From Apoderus coryli (lineage: Eukaryota; Arthropoda; Insecta; Coleoptera; Attelabidae): 64,000 nt of DNA. Where the stretch lies: contig OU452199.1 in assembly GCA_911728435.2 (NCBI GenBank), positions 16,316,860 to 16,380,859 on the forward strand, in the 5' to 3' direction. The position numbers and the translations under genes are program-made. Below the pieces are notes generated by a model. That model was not told the origin of the DNA. It made no database searches and worked only from the letters and a program-made list of their open reading frames with translations. The number at the start of each line of letters is the position of its first letter. The first letter of the stretch is position 1. This document shows, piece by piece, positions 1 to 9,725 of the stretch.

Positions 1-750
1 TATATTTCTAATTCAAAAATCAAACTACAATTGATATTTTTCTACATAGTGTAGAATTATTTGATGAAAATTAACATAAAAAAACAAAACCACACAACAA
101 TTTTTCATTGGTGTACAACAATCTAAACAGGAAATGAAATGTACTTATGTTTTCAACTTAAAACGTATAACTTAAATAAACACTAGTTTTATTCACCATC
201 CTTTATATTATACAATTGCATTTTCAAATTATATTAGTTTTGTTGGGCGGCGATACTAAAATGTTGAATGTGCATTTTGTAATTATCTACGTTATATTTC
301 TATGATTATGTTGGGACTCTATTATAAAATTACACTTTTTTTATAATTACAATTTTTAGAGACAGTAGATCTTTAATAAAAAATGTGTATATAGTAATTT
401 AATTGAGAATCTACAGTAAGAGAGATTATTTTAAATATGTTTGTATGTTTTAATGCCAGTGTGTCAGATACCTACATTGAAGGTATTTTTTTTTCGACAG
501 ATCAGGCTAAACCGATACAGGGGCATCCATCAGAGCTCGAAAATAGCAATTTGTATAACAAGGGCGCAAAGAGCATCATTTGTTGCGCGGATAGTTTTAT
601 TAAAATCCAAGGGAAGGAATGACACATTGCTCCTGAATAATATACGATTTTTTAAGCAACAACTTCATTATTATTTTATGTGTAAATGTTGAACGATAAT
701 AATATGGATTTATCTACCTTGTAGATCTCAAACAATTCAAAAATCAAAAT
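1..750. other. AT-rich sequence without a recognised gene
   Basis: No coding exon, RNA gene or repeat boundary is recognisable here. The short open frames near 437-692 overlap in two frames, lack any domain signature and look like chance. Confidence 0.5.
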
Positions 751-1996
751 GTGTCCAAGATAAGAATGGAATAGCACTTGGATCTTGGAAACTGTAGGAG
801 TTACAATGTCCGTTAAATTAGAGAAAACTTGTACAATTAAAACACCTTTTAAATTGTGTTTTCCAAGGTAAACTAACTTTAGCCGTTTTCGAGAATTTTT
901 GAAAAAACGATTTTTTGCGATTTTAGTTTTTATTTATTTCTGACATTATTTTTACAGATATAAAATGAAAAGCACTTTCTCATTGTTGCTTTTTAAGGAG
1001 AAAAAGATAACGTTAACAAATTTTCACTCCGACGTTTCGTTTTTGAAAAATCAACATCAACTTTTACGGCCCAGAATTTTTATTGTTAAATTTAACGCCA
1101 TTTTTAATTCAAAAATAGGTGCTATTTCACATGTAATGGTTTAAACAAGTTTTCAGTATTTTTAGCTGTTATTTAAAATTATTCAAGAAAAATCGTTATG
1201 GTTTGACACTTAACTGACTAAATGCAGAGTAGTATAGGTTTGGAAAAACATTCTTTCGTCGTTACTCACAATTATTTATTATTATTTGACAATTTATTTC
1301 TGTGTCAGTGCAACATTTTATTCTGTACGCTGTTTTTTAAATTTAGTTGGAATTTTTGTGCTTTTTCAAGTTATTAAAAAAACTCGTTACTCAGATGAAT
1401 GTTTTACGCAAAATAAGCGCCAACCTATGGCGATTTTTCTTTAATAATTTTAAACAGCCAAAATACTGAAATCTTGTTACATGTGAAATAGCACCTATTT
1501 TTGAATTGACAATGGCGTTAAATTTAACAATGAAAAATCCAGGGTCGTAGTTAAAAAAACCAAGTTGATGAATTAGAGATGCTTACGAAAATAGGCTTCA
1601 ACGTTGTGTTTATGAAAATGCACGTGACTTTGCACATTTGTTAAAACGTTTTTTTAATCTCTTGTATTTCTTAAATTACTTGTTTTAAGTTTTTCAAAAT
1701 GTCAAAAACGAAATGTCATAGTGAAAATTTGTAAACGCTATCTTATTCTCTTCAAAAAGTAACGATGAGAAATTGCTTTTAAGTTTCTGATATTTGTAAA
1801 CATATTGTCAGAAATAACTAAAATCGCAAAAAATCGTTTTTTCAAAAATTCTGGAAAACGTCTAAAGTTAGTTTACTTTTGAACACACAATTTAAAAGGT
1901 GTTTAAATCGTACAACTTTTCTCTAGTTTAACCGACATCGTAACTCCTACCATTTGCATGATTCCAATGCTATCCCATTCTTATCTTGAACACAGT
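751..1996. repeat. Large foldback (inverted-repeat) element, copy 1
   Basis: The ends are inverted copies of one another: the left begins GTGTCCAAGATAAGAATGG and the right ends with its near-complement at about 1965-1996. Complementarity continues through most of the unit (left arm about 751-1200, right arm about 1400-1996) around a 200-bp centre. No open frame of note lies inside. A second copy of the family is at 61020-63205, ending in ACACCCTGTATA. A mariner-type non-autonomous foldback is the best guess; no transposase is present. Confidence 0.75.
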
Positions 1997-2412
1997 GTAT
2001 ATCATGTTAATTTAATATATTTTTTACATTTTTAATAAAAAATAATAAAAGTACTTTTAAATAATAAACGAATATGTAGGTACTCGTAACATTACACATA
2101 CATGGGAAGTTTTTCTTTTGCTCCATACTTTCTTTATTGGAAATAAAAAAAACAATTTTTCCGCTCCATGAAAAGGAATGCCGCCAATACAGGGTGAGTC
2201 ACGAGGAACTGTACATACTTCTACCATAAGTTTTCAAAAATCTGAGGGCATAAATAGACAGTTAGACCTGGGTATTTGAATTTTTTGTTACACTCACCTC
2301 ATAAGTATTTCCAATTACAGATTCATTTTAGAGTCAAATTGAAAATTGGCAATAATGAAATATCTTTCTGTATAATAATGTTTAGTTATTAAAAAGAAAT
2401 CTTCAAAAGAAA

Positions 2413-2980
2413 CAGAAACGACACACACTGTGCTCCAGTATAGTAAATACCATAATTTGAATTGTTTTACAGGGCCAACTTTTTCCACCCGTAATAGACA
2501 GAAAACAGATAGAAAATGTTTGTAATAACCTAGTTTTCTTATTTGTTTGAGGAAAACTCATGTGTCTAATTATTTTAATCGGAATAAATAAATTAAGAAA
2601 TAAAATAAAAAACAATAACCAAACAATAAAACAGTTTTAACAATATATAACAAATTAAAAAGCAATTTAATAAACATTACGATTATAAAAGATGTTCAAA
2701 ATGAAATCCATCTGCCTCAATACACTTTGCTTGACGAATGTTTAAATGTGTAATGGACTTTCTGATTGTCAGTGGGTCATTTCTGATAATATTGCAACAG
2801 TGAATAATTCTGTTAATGAGTTGTTGTGTTTTATAATTGTACTCTATTAGGTCTGGAAAAAGTTATATACAGGGTGAATTATTGGGATGAACCAGATATG
2901 CCAAATTTTTAAATTCGGTCCTGTAAATGAAATCAAATTATGGTATTTACCATACTGGAGCACAGTGTGTGTCGTTTCTG
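2413..2980. mobile_element. Internally deleted mariner/IS630-type foldback
   Basis: Inverted arms at 2413-2480 and 2913-2980 both begin CAGAAACGACACACACTG. Between them, on the minus strand, lies the tail of a mariner-type transposase (2683-2862). It reads as a deletion derivative nested inside the 2190-6200 element. Confidence 0.65.
2683..2862 (-). pseudogene. Mariner-type transposase, C-terminal remnant
   Basis: The minus strand translates without interruption into 59 codons plus stop. The end, CIEADGFHFEHLL, aligns with the C-terminus of the complete mariner transposase at 44521-45633 (CMESNGSHFQHLL). The preceding stretch, including QQLINRIIHCCNIIRND, matches the family's final helices (DLRQRITEECRNI in the intact copy). 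The catalytic acidic residues and the DNA-binding part are missing, so it cannot be functional. It lies within the foldback at 2413-2980 and probably marks that element's autonomous parent. Confidence 0.75.
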
Positions 2981-2983
2981 TCT

Positions 2984-5697
2984 ATAATAATAATAATAAT
3001 AATAACTTTATTCACCTTCAATTATACATAATCATGTACTTAGGTACGTCCAAGTTAGACTTACAAATTACAAGCACAGCAAGTATTACTAATACAAGTA
3101 CAAATATTGTCTTAAGTGTCAACCACAAATATAAGTAAATTAAAAGTGTTAATTTAAAATTCGTCAAATAAATAAATAAATAAAAACACTTGACACATAC
3201 ACTTAATCATCTGTACAATATACACAGAACTCCTGCAGCGTATAAAAAACTCCATCGATCAAAAATTTCTTCAGTCTTGATTTAAATGAGTTGAGTGTCG
3301 GTGCATTTTTCACAGCAACTGGCAGAATATTGAAATAGTACCTACCTGAGTATAACGGACTCCTTTTAAAAAACTCATGATGAGGCCTAGGGAGGTACAG
3401 ACGGTTCGCCCCTCGAGTGTTGTGATCGTGCATACTGCCGTTGGTTTGTAGTTCCTTAACGATTTTAAAAATGTAAACACATAATTTGTAGAGATACACC
3501 CCAGTCAATGTTAAAATCTGGCAACTTTTAAATGTGTTTCTACATGAATAGTTGTAAGGCAAAGCAAAAATAACGCGTAGTATTCTTTTCTGCAGTACAA
3601 ACACTCTTGATATGTCAGATGCCCTACCCCAAGATACAACATTATATGACAACACAGAGTATACCAAAGCATAATAAATATTTACTAAAGATGATGCATC
3701 CAGCTTGGTCCTCAGTGAGTAAATGAGAAAGAAATTTTTACTCAATTTGCCACAAACCGCATCAACCTGGCTTGTCCACCGTAATCGCGAATCCAAACAC
3801 ATTCCCAGAAGTTTTGAAGAGTTCGTCCATGGCAAATCAAAATCCCTAAAAGAAACATTGAAATTTAGAAGTGGTTTGTATATAGGAAACTGCATAATGA
3901 CTGTCTTACTGTGGTTTATTATTAATCGGTTTTCATAACACCACTGTTCAAACTGATTTAATACCTCATTTATTTTTAAATGCAGCATACTTTCAGTTTT
4001 ATCGGACACAATAATTGTTGTATCATCTACATACATAAATAACCTGCCACAAGTGATATACCGGGGTAAATCATTAATATATAATAAAAACAAAAGGGGT
4101 CCAAGAACACTACCCTGTGGGGTCCCAATATCCATGCTCTCCTGGGCCGAAACAGACCCATTTACCCTAACACATATTCTTCGATGACTTAAGTAAGATA
4201 ATATCCATCTGTTAATTGGGTATCTGAATCCCATTGACTCAATCTTACTGATTACGAAGGATTTATCGATTGTATCGAAAGCTTTCGACAAGTCGAACAT
4301 TAGTGCTACCACGAAATGTCCCCGGTCAGCCAATTCGTGTATGTGTTGCACTAACTCAGTGGTACATGTCTCCGTAGATAATCCACTCCGGCTACCATGC
4401 TGACAATCAGTGATAGTGTTAGTCAATGTTAGAAACTCCTCCATTTTTTGTGTTACAGCCTTTTCGAATATTTTGGAGATAATACTTAAGAGTGAAATGG
4501 GTCTGTAATTATCCATGTTTAACTGGTCACCCTTTTTAAAAACCGGAACAATAACTGCTTGTTTAAGTTCAGAAGGGAAAACACCTGTCAAAACAGAACC
4601 ATTAATAAGCCCACATAATTGAGCAGCCAACGTATCAGCGTTCTGTTTGACCAATTTAACAGGAATGCCATCATATCCAGTAGAATTTTTGTTTTTAAGA
4701 TGTTGGATAATTGTTTTTACATCATCTTCAACAACCGGTGTGAAATAGAAGGACAAAGAGGTCGTTGGGCCAGCTGTACAATTAACCGAAAGACCAGCAG
4801 AAAAGTGTGTATGCAATTTTGTGAGTATATTGGATGCATAGTATTTACATAAAGTAGCAGCAATCTCCGACGGCTCAGTTATCTCACGATCTTCATGTCT
4901 AATGCACTCCACCGTCCGATCCCTCTGGTTTACCCCTGTTATCTTTTTATAGGTTGACCAAACAACTTTAGACTTATTCGAACTATTATTTAATTTAAAG
5001 TTAAATTGGTCAATACGTTCCCGCGAGATTCCACTACGAACCTCCCTTTTAAGATTTTTATAGGCATCATGTAGGGCAGGTTCATTCAAATTCCGCCTTA
5101 ACCAGTTTAAATTTTGTAAGTCATTGTACATGCGACCTAGCTCGTTAGAAAATACTATTCTGTTTTCGAAGTATTTAGCATGATTAACTTTTGCTCTCTT
5201 TAGAGGAAATGCTATATCAAAACACCACTTCAGGCGAGTCCAGAAGGATGTAAAACTGTCCTCAAAGGAATTAGATATCTCAGGCATACCGTTATTAAAG
5301 TGAAAGGCAAATTCCTGTATAGATGCATCATCAAACTTTCTGTATTGATAATACTCAGGCTCATCTTTCACTGCCAACTGTTGTTCAAAGTTAACCTTAG
5401 TTATTTGGGCCAAATGATCAGAGAATCCCAAATTAACATTAGCCGTTGTCACGATTTCTGGAGAATTTGTAATAACATAATCAATAGTTGACGAAGTCAT
5501 AATACCATTCAACAGTTGGACAGTTCTTGTAGGGGTAATTACCTTCGAAAATAGATTAAACGAGTTCAATAAATCCCTAAGAGTTCTGTCCTCAATGGAG
5601 CCATCGCCCCAATCAACATTAAGATCGCCGCAAACCAGTAACATGTCAAATGCCTGCGACGCTCTTGCTATCAAATTAGTCAGTTGATTAAGAAAGT
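2984..5697 (-). mobile_element. 5'-truncated non-LTR retrotransposon with TAA-repeat tail
   Basis: On the minus strand the element ends in a (TTA/TAA)n tract at about 2984-3005 and carries one long open frame. Its 5' end stops inside the endonuclease, as expected for incomplete reverse transcription. It is inserted beside the inner end of the 2413-2980 foldback and inside the outer TIR element. Another LINE 3' end with the same tail lies at 7836-8640. Confidence 0.85.
3203..5674 (-). CDS. LINE ORF2: partial APE endonuclease plus reverse transcriptase
   Basis: This open frame of 823 residues from its first Met continues open upstream to about 5697, so that Met is not the real start. The N-terminal part is the tail of an APE-type endonuclease (GDLNVDW, then IDYVITNS and SDHLAQI). 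The reverse transcriptase follows with YRPISLLS, the catalytic aspartate of MFDLSKAFDTID, GTPQGSVLGPLLFLLYIND and the YVDD box near residue 548, then a thumb and C-terminal region. It would copy the element's RNA by target-primed reverse transcription. The frame has no stop or frameshift, suggesting a fairly young insertion, but without the endonuclease N-terminus it is probably dead. The clade looks Jockey/CR1-like; I cannot settle it. Confidence 0.88.
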   Translation of the reverse strand: MIARASQAFDMLLVCGDLNVDWGDGSIEDRTLRDLLNSFNLFSKVITPTRTVQLLNGIMTSSTIDYVITNSPEIVTTANVNLGFSDHLAQITKVNFEQQLAVKDEPEYYQYRKFDDASIQEFAFHFNNGMPEISNSFEDSFTSFWTRLKWCFDIAFPLKRAKVNHAKYFENRIVFSNELGRMYNDLQNLNWLRRNLNEPALHDAYKNLKREVRSGISRERIDQFNFKLNNSSNKSKVVWSTYKKITGVNQRDRTVECIRHEDREITEPSEIAATLCKYYASNILTKLHTHFSAGLSVNCTAGPTTSLSFYFTPVVEDDVKTIIQHLKNKNSTGYDGIPVKLVKQNADTLAAQLCGLINGSVLTGVFPSELKQAVIVPVFKKGDQLNMDNYRPISLLSIISKIFEKAVTQKMEEFLTLTNTITDCQHGSRSGLSTETCTTELVQHIHELADRGHFVVALMFDLSKAFDTIDKSFVISKIESMGFRYPINRWILSYLSHRRICVRVNGSVSAQESMDIGTPQGSVLGPLLFLLYINDLPRYITCGRLFMYVDDTTIIVSDKTESMLHLKINEVLNQFEQWCYENRLIINHSKTVIMQFPIYKPLLNFNVSFRDFDLPWTNSSKLLGMCLDSRLRWTSQVDAVCGKLSKNFFLIYSLRTKLDASSLVNIYYALVYSVLSYNVVSWGRASDISRVFVLQKRILRVIFALPYNYSCRNTFKSCQILTLTGVYLYKLCVYIFKIVKELQTNGSMHDHNTRGANRLYLPRPHHEFFKRSPLYSGRYYFNILPVAVKNAPTLNSFKSRLKKFLIDGVFYTLQEFCVYCTDD

Positions 5698-5892
5698 CTA
5701 TTTTGAAGATTTCTTTTTAATAATTAAACATTATTGTACAGTAAGATACTACATTATTGCAAATTTTCAATTTGGCTCTAAAATGAATCTTTAATTGGAA
5801 ATGTGAGGTGAGTGTAACAAAAAATTCAAATACCCAGGTCTAACTGTCTATTTATTCCCTCTGAAAAAATTATATCAGATTTTTGAAAAATC

Positions 5893-6095
5893 ATATACAG
5901 GGTGAAGTGTTGAATATGAAGCAGTCCCATAAAAATTTTCTCGAAGACGGACCTGGATTTTTTCAATTCTGAATATGGCAGTTAGTTGCCAGACACCAAT
6001 ACACACTTTTATAAAAACATGTGATAAATCGACTTAATCATTTAAAAGATATGACTAAACATTGTTTTGGTGAAGATCCATAATTCACCCTGTAG
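5893..6095. mobile_element. Short mariner-like MITE in the right arm of the outer element
   Basis: It begins TATACAGGGTGAAGTGTTG and ends TTCACCCTGTA, so about ten terminal bases are inverted. It interrupts the right arm of the 2190-6200 foldback at a point where the left arm has no such sequence. It is non-coding. Confidence 0.55.
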
Positions 6096-6721
6096 ATTAA
6101 TAATCAAAACAAGGAGACATTTTTTAATGGTCATTTGATAATCCCCTAACGTCTCTCTACTTATAGTAGAAGTATGTACAGTTCCTCGTGACTCACACTG
6201 TATATAACATAGGCATAGTTGATTAGAAATAAGTGTCAAATCTTTGTCAACCATATAAATATACTAGTTTTAAAAGATCACTTCAATATGTACTCGGAAT
6301 TTAGACCAAGAAATTCCACAAGACATTATACATTTTGGAAGCAACCACAAAAGCATCTTAATGATATTTGGCCGGATATAATATGCGGTAGAAAAAGGTT
6401 TAGAGTGCATTAGTAACTGATCCTGAACACAAATTTATTATTTGTTTATAGGAGGTATACGCCAGAAAAAAAGTTAGTTAGACGACCGCTCCAGCACACC
6501 GGAAAGCAGTATTTTGCAAAACACCGCGTTCCGGTCTAGTAATGTAAATTACCAAATAGTAATTTCAATTCAATTTTTCAGTCTTATACAAAAAATCTCT
6601 CCTTTTGAAAACAAAATAAAGTTGATAATATGATATAACAATCTAGATTTAAAAATATTCTTGAAATAAAAGTCGACCTCCACACAATAAATTTTAATAA
6701 ATAACTCCAACAAATTACATT

Positions 6722-6764
6722 TGTCACCATACATGTTTCGCAGCTCCGGGCTGCATCATCGTGT
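6722..6764 (-). ncRNA. Hammerhead ribozyme-like motif, damaged 5' side
   Basis: On the minus strand, GATGATGCAGC, a CCGGA loop, GCTGC, GAAAC and ATGTATGGTGAC repeat the stem II and 3' half of the intact copy at 7241-7281. The leading CT of CTGATGA and the stem I partner are replaced, so cleavage is doubtful. Confidence 0.6.
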
Positions 6765-7236
6765 GAAATTTTTTTTAATAATTATTTAGTCATACAAATT
6801 TTTTAGTCATAAAAAATTGTTGAAGTAAGTGTTGTTGTTAATGCGTTAAAATTAAAAATCAAAACTCACATCATTTATAATGTAAGTCTTAACAAGCTTT
6901 TACTTTTTATGACTAAATAATTATTAAAAAAATGTTTTCACACAATTATCAACTCATTGTGTGAAAACATTTTTTTAATAATTATTTAGTCATAAAAATT
7001 TTTAAGTCATAAAAAATAAAGGCTTGTTAAGACTTACATTAGACATGATGTGAGTTTTGATTTTTAATTTTAACGCATTAACAACAACACGTACTTTAAC
7101 AATTTTTAATGACTTAAAAATTTGTATGACTAAATAATTATTAAAAAAAATTTTCACACAATGAGTTGATAAATGAATTTCCCATAAATAATATGTACTA
7201 AATAAATGAATAACATAGCTTTTCGTAAGAATCTCT

Positions 7237-7283
7237 TATAACCACTGATGATGCAGCCCGGAGCTGCGAAACATGTATGGTGA
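7237..7283 (+). ncRNA. Type-I hammerhead ribozyme, complete core
   Basis: Stem I is ACCA (7241-7244) with TGGT (7278-7281). The core CTGATGA is at 7245-7251. Stem II is GCAGC/GCTGC (7253-7257 with 7263-7267) closing CCGGA. GAAAC spans 7268-7272. A two-base-pair stem III (AC/GT, loop AT) is followed by A7277 as the cleavage-site nucleotide. Minimal stem III is typical of hammerheads in PLEs and animal retrozymes. All core positions fit the consensus CUGANGA...GAAA...UH. Activity is inferred, not shown. Confidence 0.85.
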
Positions 7284-7379
7284 CAAATGCAATTTGTTGG
7301 AGATATTTATTAAAATTTATTGTGTGGAGGTCGACGTTTATTTCAAGAATATTTAATTATTCTACTCCACTTCGATATG

Positions 7380-7785
7380 GACTACTTCTTTCGAATCTAG
7401 ATTTCGATTACAAATATTTTGAAATTAAAATTAAAAGGTATATCAAATCAAACAAAATTCGGCACCTCCACAAAGTTTTTTTTTATTAAAATGGTTTTTA
7501 ATCATCGATGTTGGGCCCTTTTTAGACTTTTTGATTTTAATTTTAAGTGTACTGTGAGAGTGAGTGTTATTTATTGTGTAAGACTTGTTTTGGTCTGTAT
7601 TTTATAGATTCACCATGCACAACCTTTTTTTTAAATTTCCGACTGTATTTTTGTGACTGATGATGGTGGTATAGACCCTCAAAACATGTATCACCGTATC
7701 TGACGTTAAAAAAAAACTTTGATGAGGTGCTGTTTTGAGTAATATTGCACTCCACTGTGAGAATCGATTATTTCTTCAAATCAAA
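7380..7785 (+). repeat. Hammerhead-associated repeat unit with terminal box
   Basis: This unit holds the degenerate hammerhead at 7653-7695 and ends in TTGCACTCCACTGTGAGAAT then GATTATTTCTTCAAA (7742-7780). The same end is found at about 49485-49527 after another hammerhead-like motif, so the two belong to one family. The open frames across it show no domain. Confidence 0.55.
7653..7695 (+). ncRNA. Degenerate hammerhead ribozyme motif
   Basis: Stem I GTGA (7653-7656) pairs with TCAC (7691-7694). CTGATGA (7657-7663) is intact. Stem II GGT/ACC is short. The conserved GAAA reads CAAAA (7680-7684), so the essential G12 is lost. ACATGTA supplies stem III and the cleavage-side A. Confidence 0.6.
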
Positions 7786-7835
7786 AGATATATTATACAA
7801 AAACCTGAATCTCAATACAATATCAAATAAGTATT

Positions 7836-8640
7836 AATAATAATAATAATTGCTTTATTGCTCAACAGAAAATCCATTTACAGGGTAATCTTACAAAATT
7901 ACTTAATATTAATAATAACAATACAAATAAATCGACACAGTAAGAAAGAAACATCATAAATTCAACTTAAATGTTTATTCAAAACACCCAAAACAGTACT
8001 TAAGTGATCAAAATCACTCTCATCGCTTATACAGTTATATGTCTGACACATTGTGTAGACAGGCGACTTCATCAACAAATTGGTCCTCGTTCGGTCGTTA
8101 TAAAATAAATTAAAAAATCTCGAATTTTGCCTTGGTACCAAAAAATACAACTTTTGCAAGAGTTCAGCGCAATCAATCTTAGGTACTATGCAATATATTA
8201 AATCTTGTTAACAAGATGTCATACTCTATTCCTCTTTCTGGATATGATCCATCAGTTTTGAAACAAGTATTTTAAGAACTTACGCTGAACTCTCTCAACA
8301 GAAACATTGTAACAGTTATAATATGGAAACCATATTAAAGAGCAGTATTCCAGCTTTGACCTGACATAAGCATAGTATAAGGTTTGTATTGTATCCATAT
8401 TCTCAAAAGATCTGGAATTTCTCACAATGTAGCCCTAAGACCTAGATGCACTCAGAATTATGTTATTCATATGTATATCGAATGAAAGAAGCTTATCAAA
8501 GGTCACACCAAGATCCTTAATGGACTCAGGACGATTTAAAATCGTCTTACCAATCGTATACTCGAAATGAATGGCTGATTTTTTTCTGGTATATGGCATA
8601 ACTTTACACAAAGTATTACCCCCTTGATGCACGTACGATC
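7836..8640 (-). pseudogene. LINE 3' end: RT C-terminal remnant with TAA-repeat tail
   Basis: On the minus strand, 8632-8435 gives a reverse-transcriptase C-terminal segment including IKDLGVTFDKLLSFDIH, the 'DLGV' block found after the YxDD box in Jockey/CR1-like enzymes. Further along, 8159-7962 (FFNLFYNDRTRTNLLMKSPVY) matches the usual family C-terminus. Stops and frame changes separate these pieces. The 3' end is a short TTA/TAA repeat at 7836-7850, like the LINE at 2984-5697. It is 5'-truncated and non-functional. Confidence 0.7.
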
Positions 8641-9640
8641 TTGTACACTAATTAAATTGTTTCGTTGAAGAGGACGATATTATATCTCAGTTTTTCCAGA
8701 GAATTTTGTAGATCATATCTGTACGCAACTTTCCAGATTTAATTTTTACATTAAATAAATGGATCTCAGTTATCATTTGTATTACCTCTATATCGAAATT
8801 GAAAATGGGAGTTTGAAAGTTTTAGTGTAATAAACTTGCAATTTTAGTGTGACGCGACGCTTATATTTTGTCTACAGCCCTTAATTGATTTTTTAAATTA
8901 CTTCCGATGTTTTTGATGCATTCACGAAACCCCTGCTAATAAATAGATTGAATAGATTGGCATGGACCACATGTTTGTCGCCATCAAAAATAGAAGCATA
9001 TATTATATGATATTCGTATACGTTAAATCATTACATTCTGACTGGTACTAGTGCTACTGGAGCTTAGCTTAAGATTGTCTTGCACCCAAAAATCTGTAAA
9101 CGCTGTTCAATGTTGTTGCAAAGTCAAGACTTGATTTTAAAAGAAAATGCGCGCCTATATATTAGTGTCCCAATCATAAACCTTGTAAAAAAATACAAGT
9201 AGGAACAGCTCTGCTACACAAATCTTAACGTTCCTGACTTCAACTCTTCCCAAGCTAAACCAATCTCTTCGGGGGTGGAAACCGCACACTGGTTGAGCTC
9301 CGAAGAGATGTAGCCAGAAAAATTCGGAAGCTCAATAAGAATGGTGGTAATGATAGACGACGAGATGATATTAGTCAATAAATAATTTGCGAATTAGAGC
9401 CAACTGAGCATTATTTCTGAGACAACTCTATTATTAAACACATATATAGAAATGCTTAGTAATTGTCGTTATTTACTGAATGTAAACACCTTTGGGGTGT
9501 AAGCCGTTCATATACAGTAAACAAAACGTATTACATTTGAGAGTTTCGGACACAATTGAACAATTATTGACCAAACACATATTATACATGATACCAAACA
9601 AACAATCGGTACTTTACGTATAAGTTAAAACTTTGTTTGA
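8641..9640. other. Intergenic sequence, nothing recognised
   Basis: No domain, RNA gene or clear repeat end was found between the LINE remnant and the poly(A) signal of the PTB gene. Confidence 0.4.
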
Positions 9641-9641
9641 A

Positions 9642-9647
9642 TTTATT
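9642..9647 (-). terminator. Candidate polyadenylation signal of the PTB-domain gene
   Basis: AATAAA on the minus strand, about 80 bases past the stop codon at 9726. It is the first canonical hexamer seen downstream. Confidence 0.4.
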
Positions 9648-9725
9648 AGGTAATTAAAATAATATCACATATTAAAAAAGTCCCTAAACAGCATTAATCA
9701 AAACAGGATAAATAATTAACCATCA

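Larger units (their letters stand above)
2190..6200. mobile_element. Composite mariner-type TIR element carrying nested insertions
   Basis: The left end reads TA then CAGGGTGAGTCACGAGGAAC (2190). The right end is its complement with one substitution, followed by TA (6200-6202). Both arms continue inward with matching segments (about 2240-2409 against 5698-5880), so the original unit was a foldback with TA target duplication. It now contains a smaller foldback (2413-2980), a LINE (2984-5697) and, in the right arm, a 200-bp mini-element (5893-6095). No transposase of its own remains visible. Confidence 0.7.
6652..7352. repeat. Foldback element with a hammerhead motif in each arm
   Basis: Outer arms carry GTCGACCTCCACACAATAAA (left, from about 6672) and its complement (to about 7333), extending to about 6652 and 7352. 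Each arm has one hammerhead motif (6722-6764 minus, 7237-7283 plus). The middle is itself a palindrome (about 6765-6950 against 6957-7150) with a centre near 6955. There is no coding capacity. A non-autonomous PLE- or retrozyme-like element dimerised in inverted orientation is the likely explanation. Confidence 0.7.
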
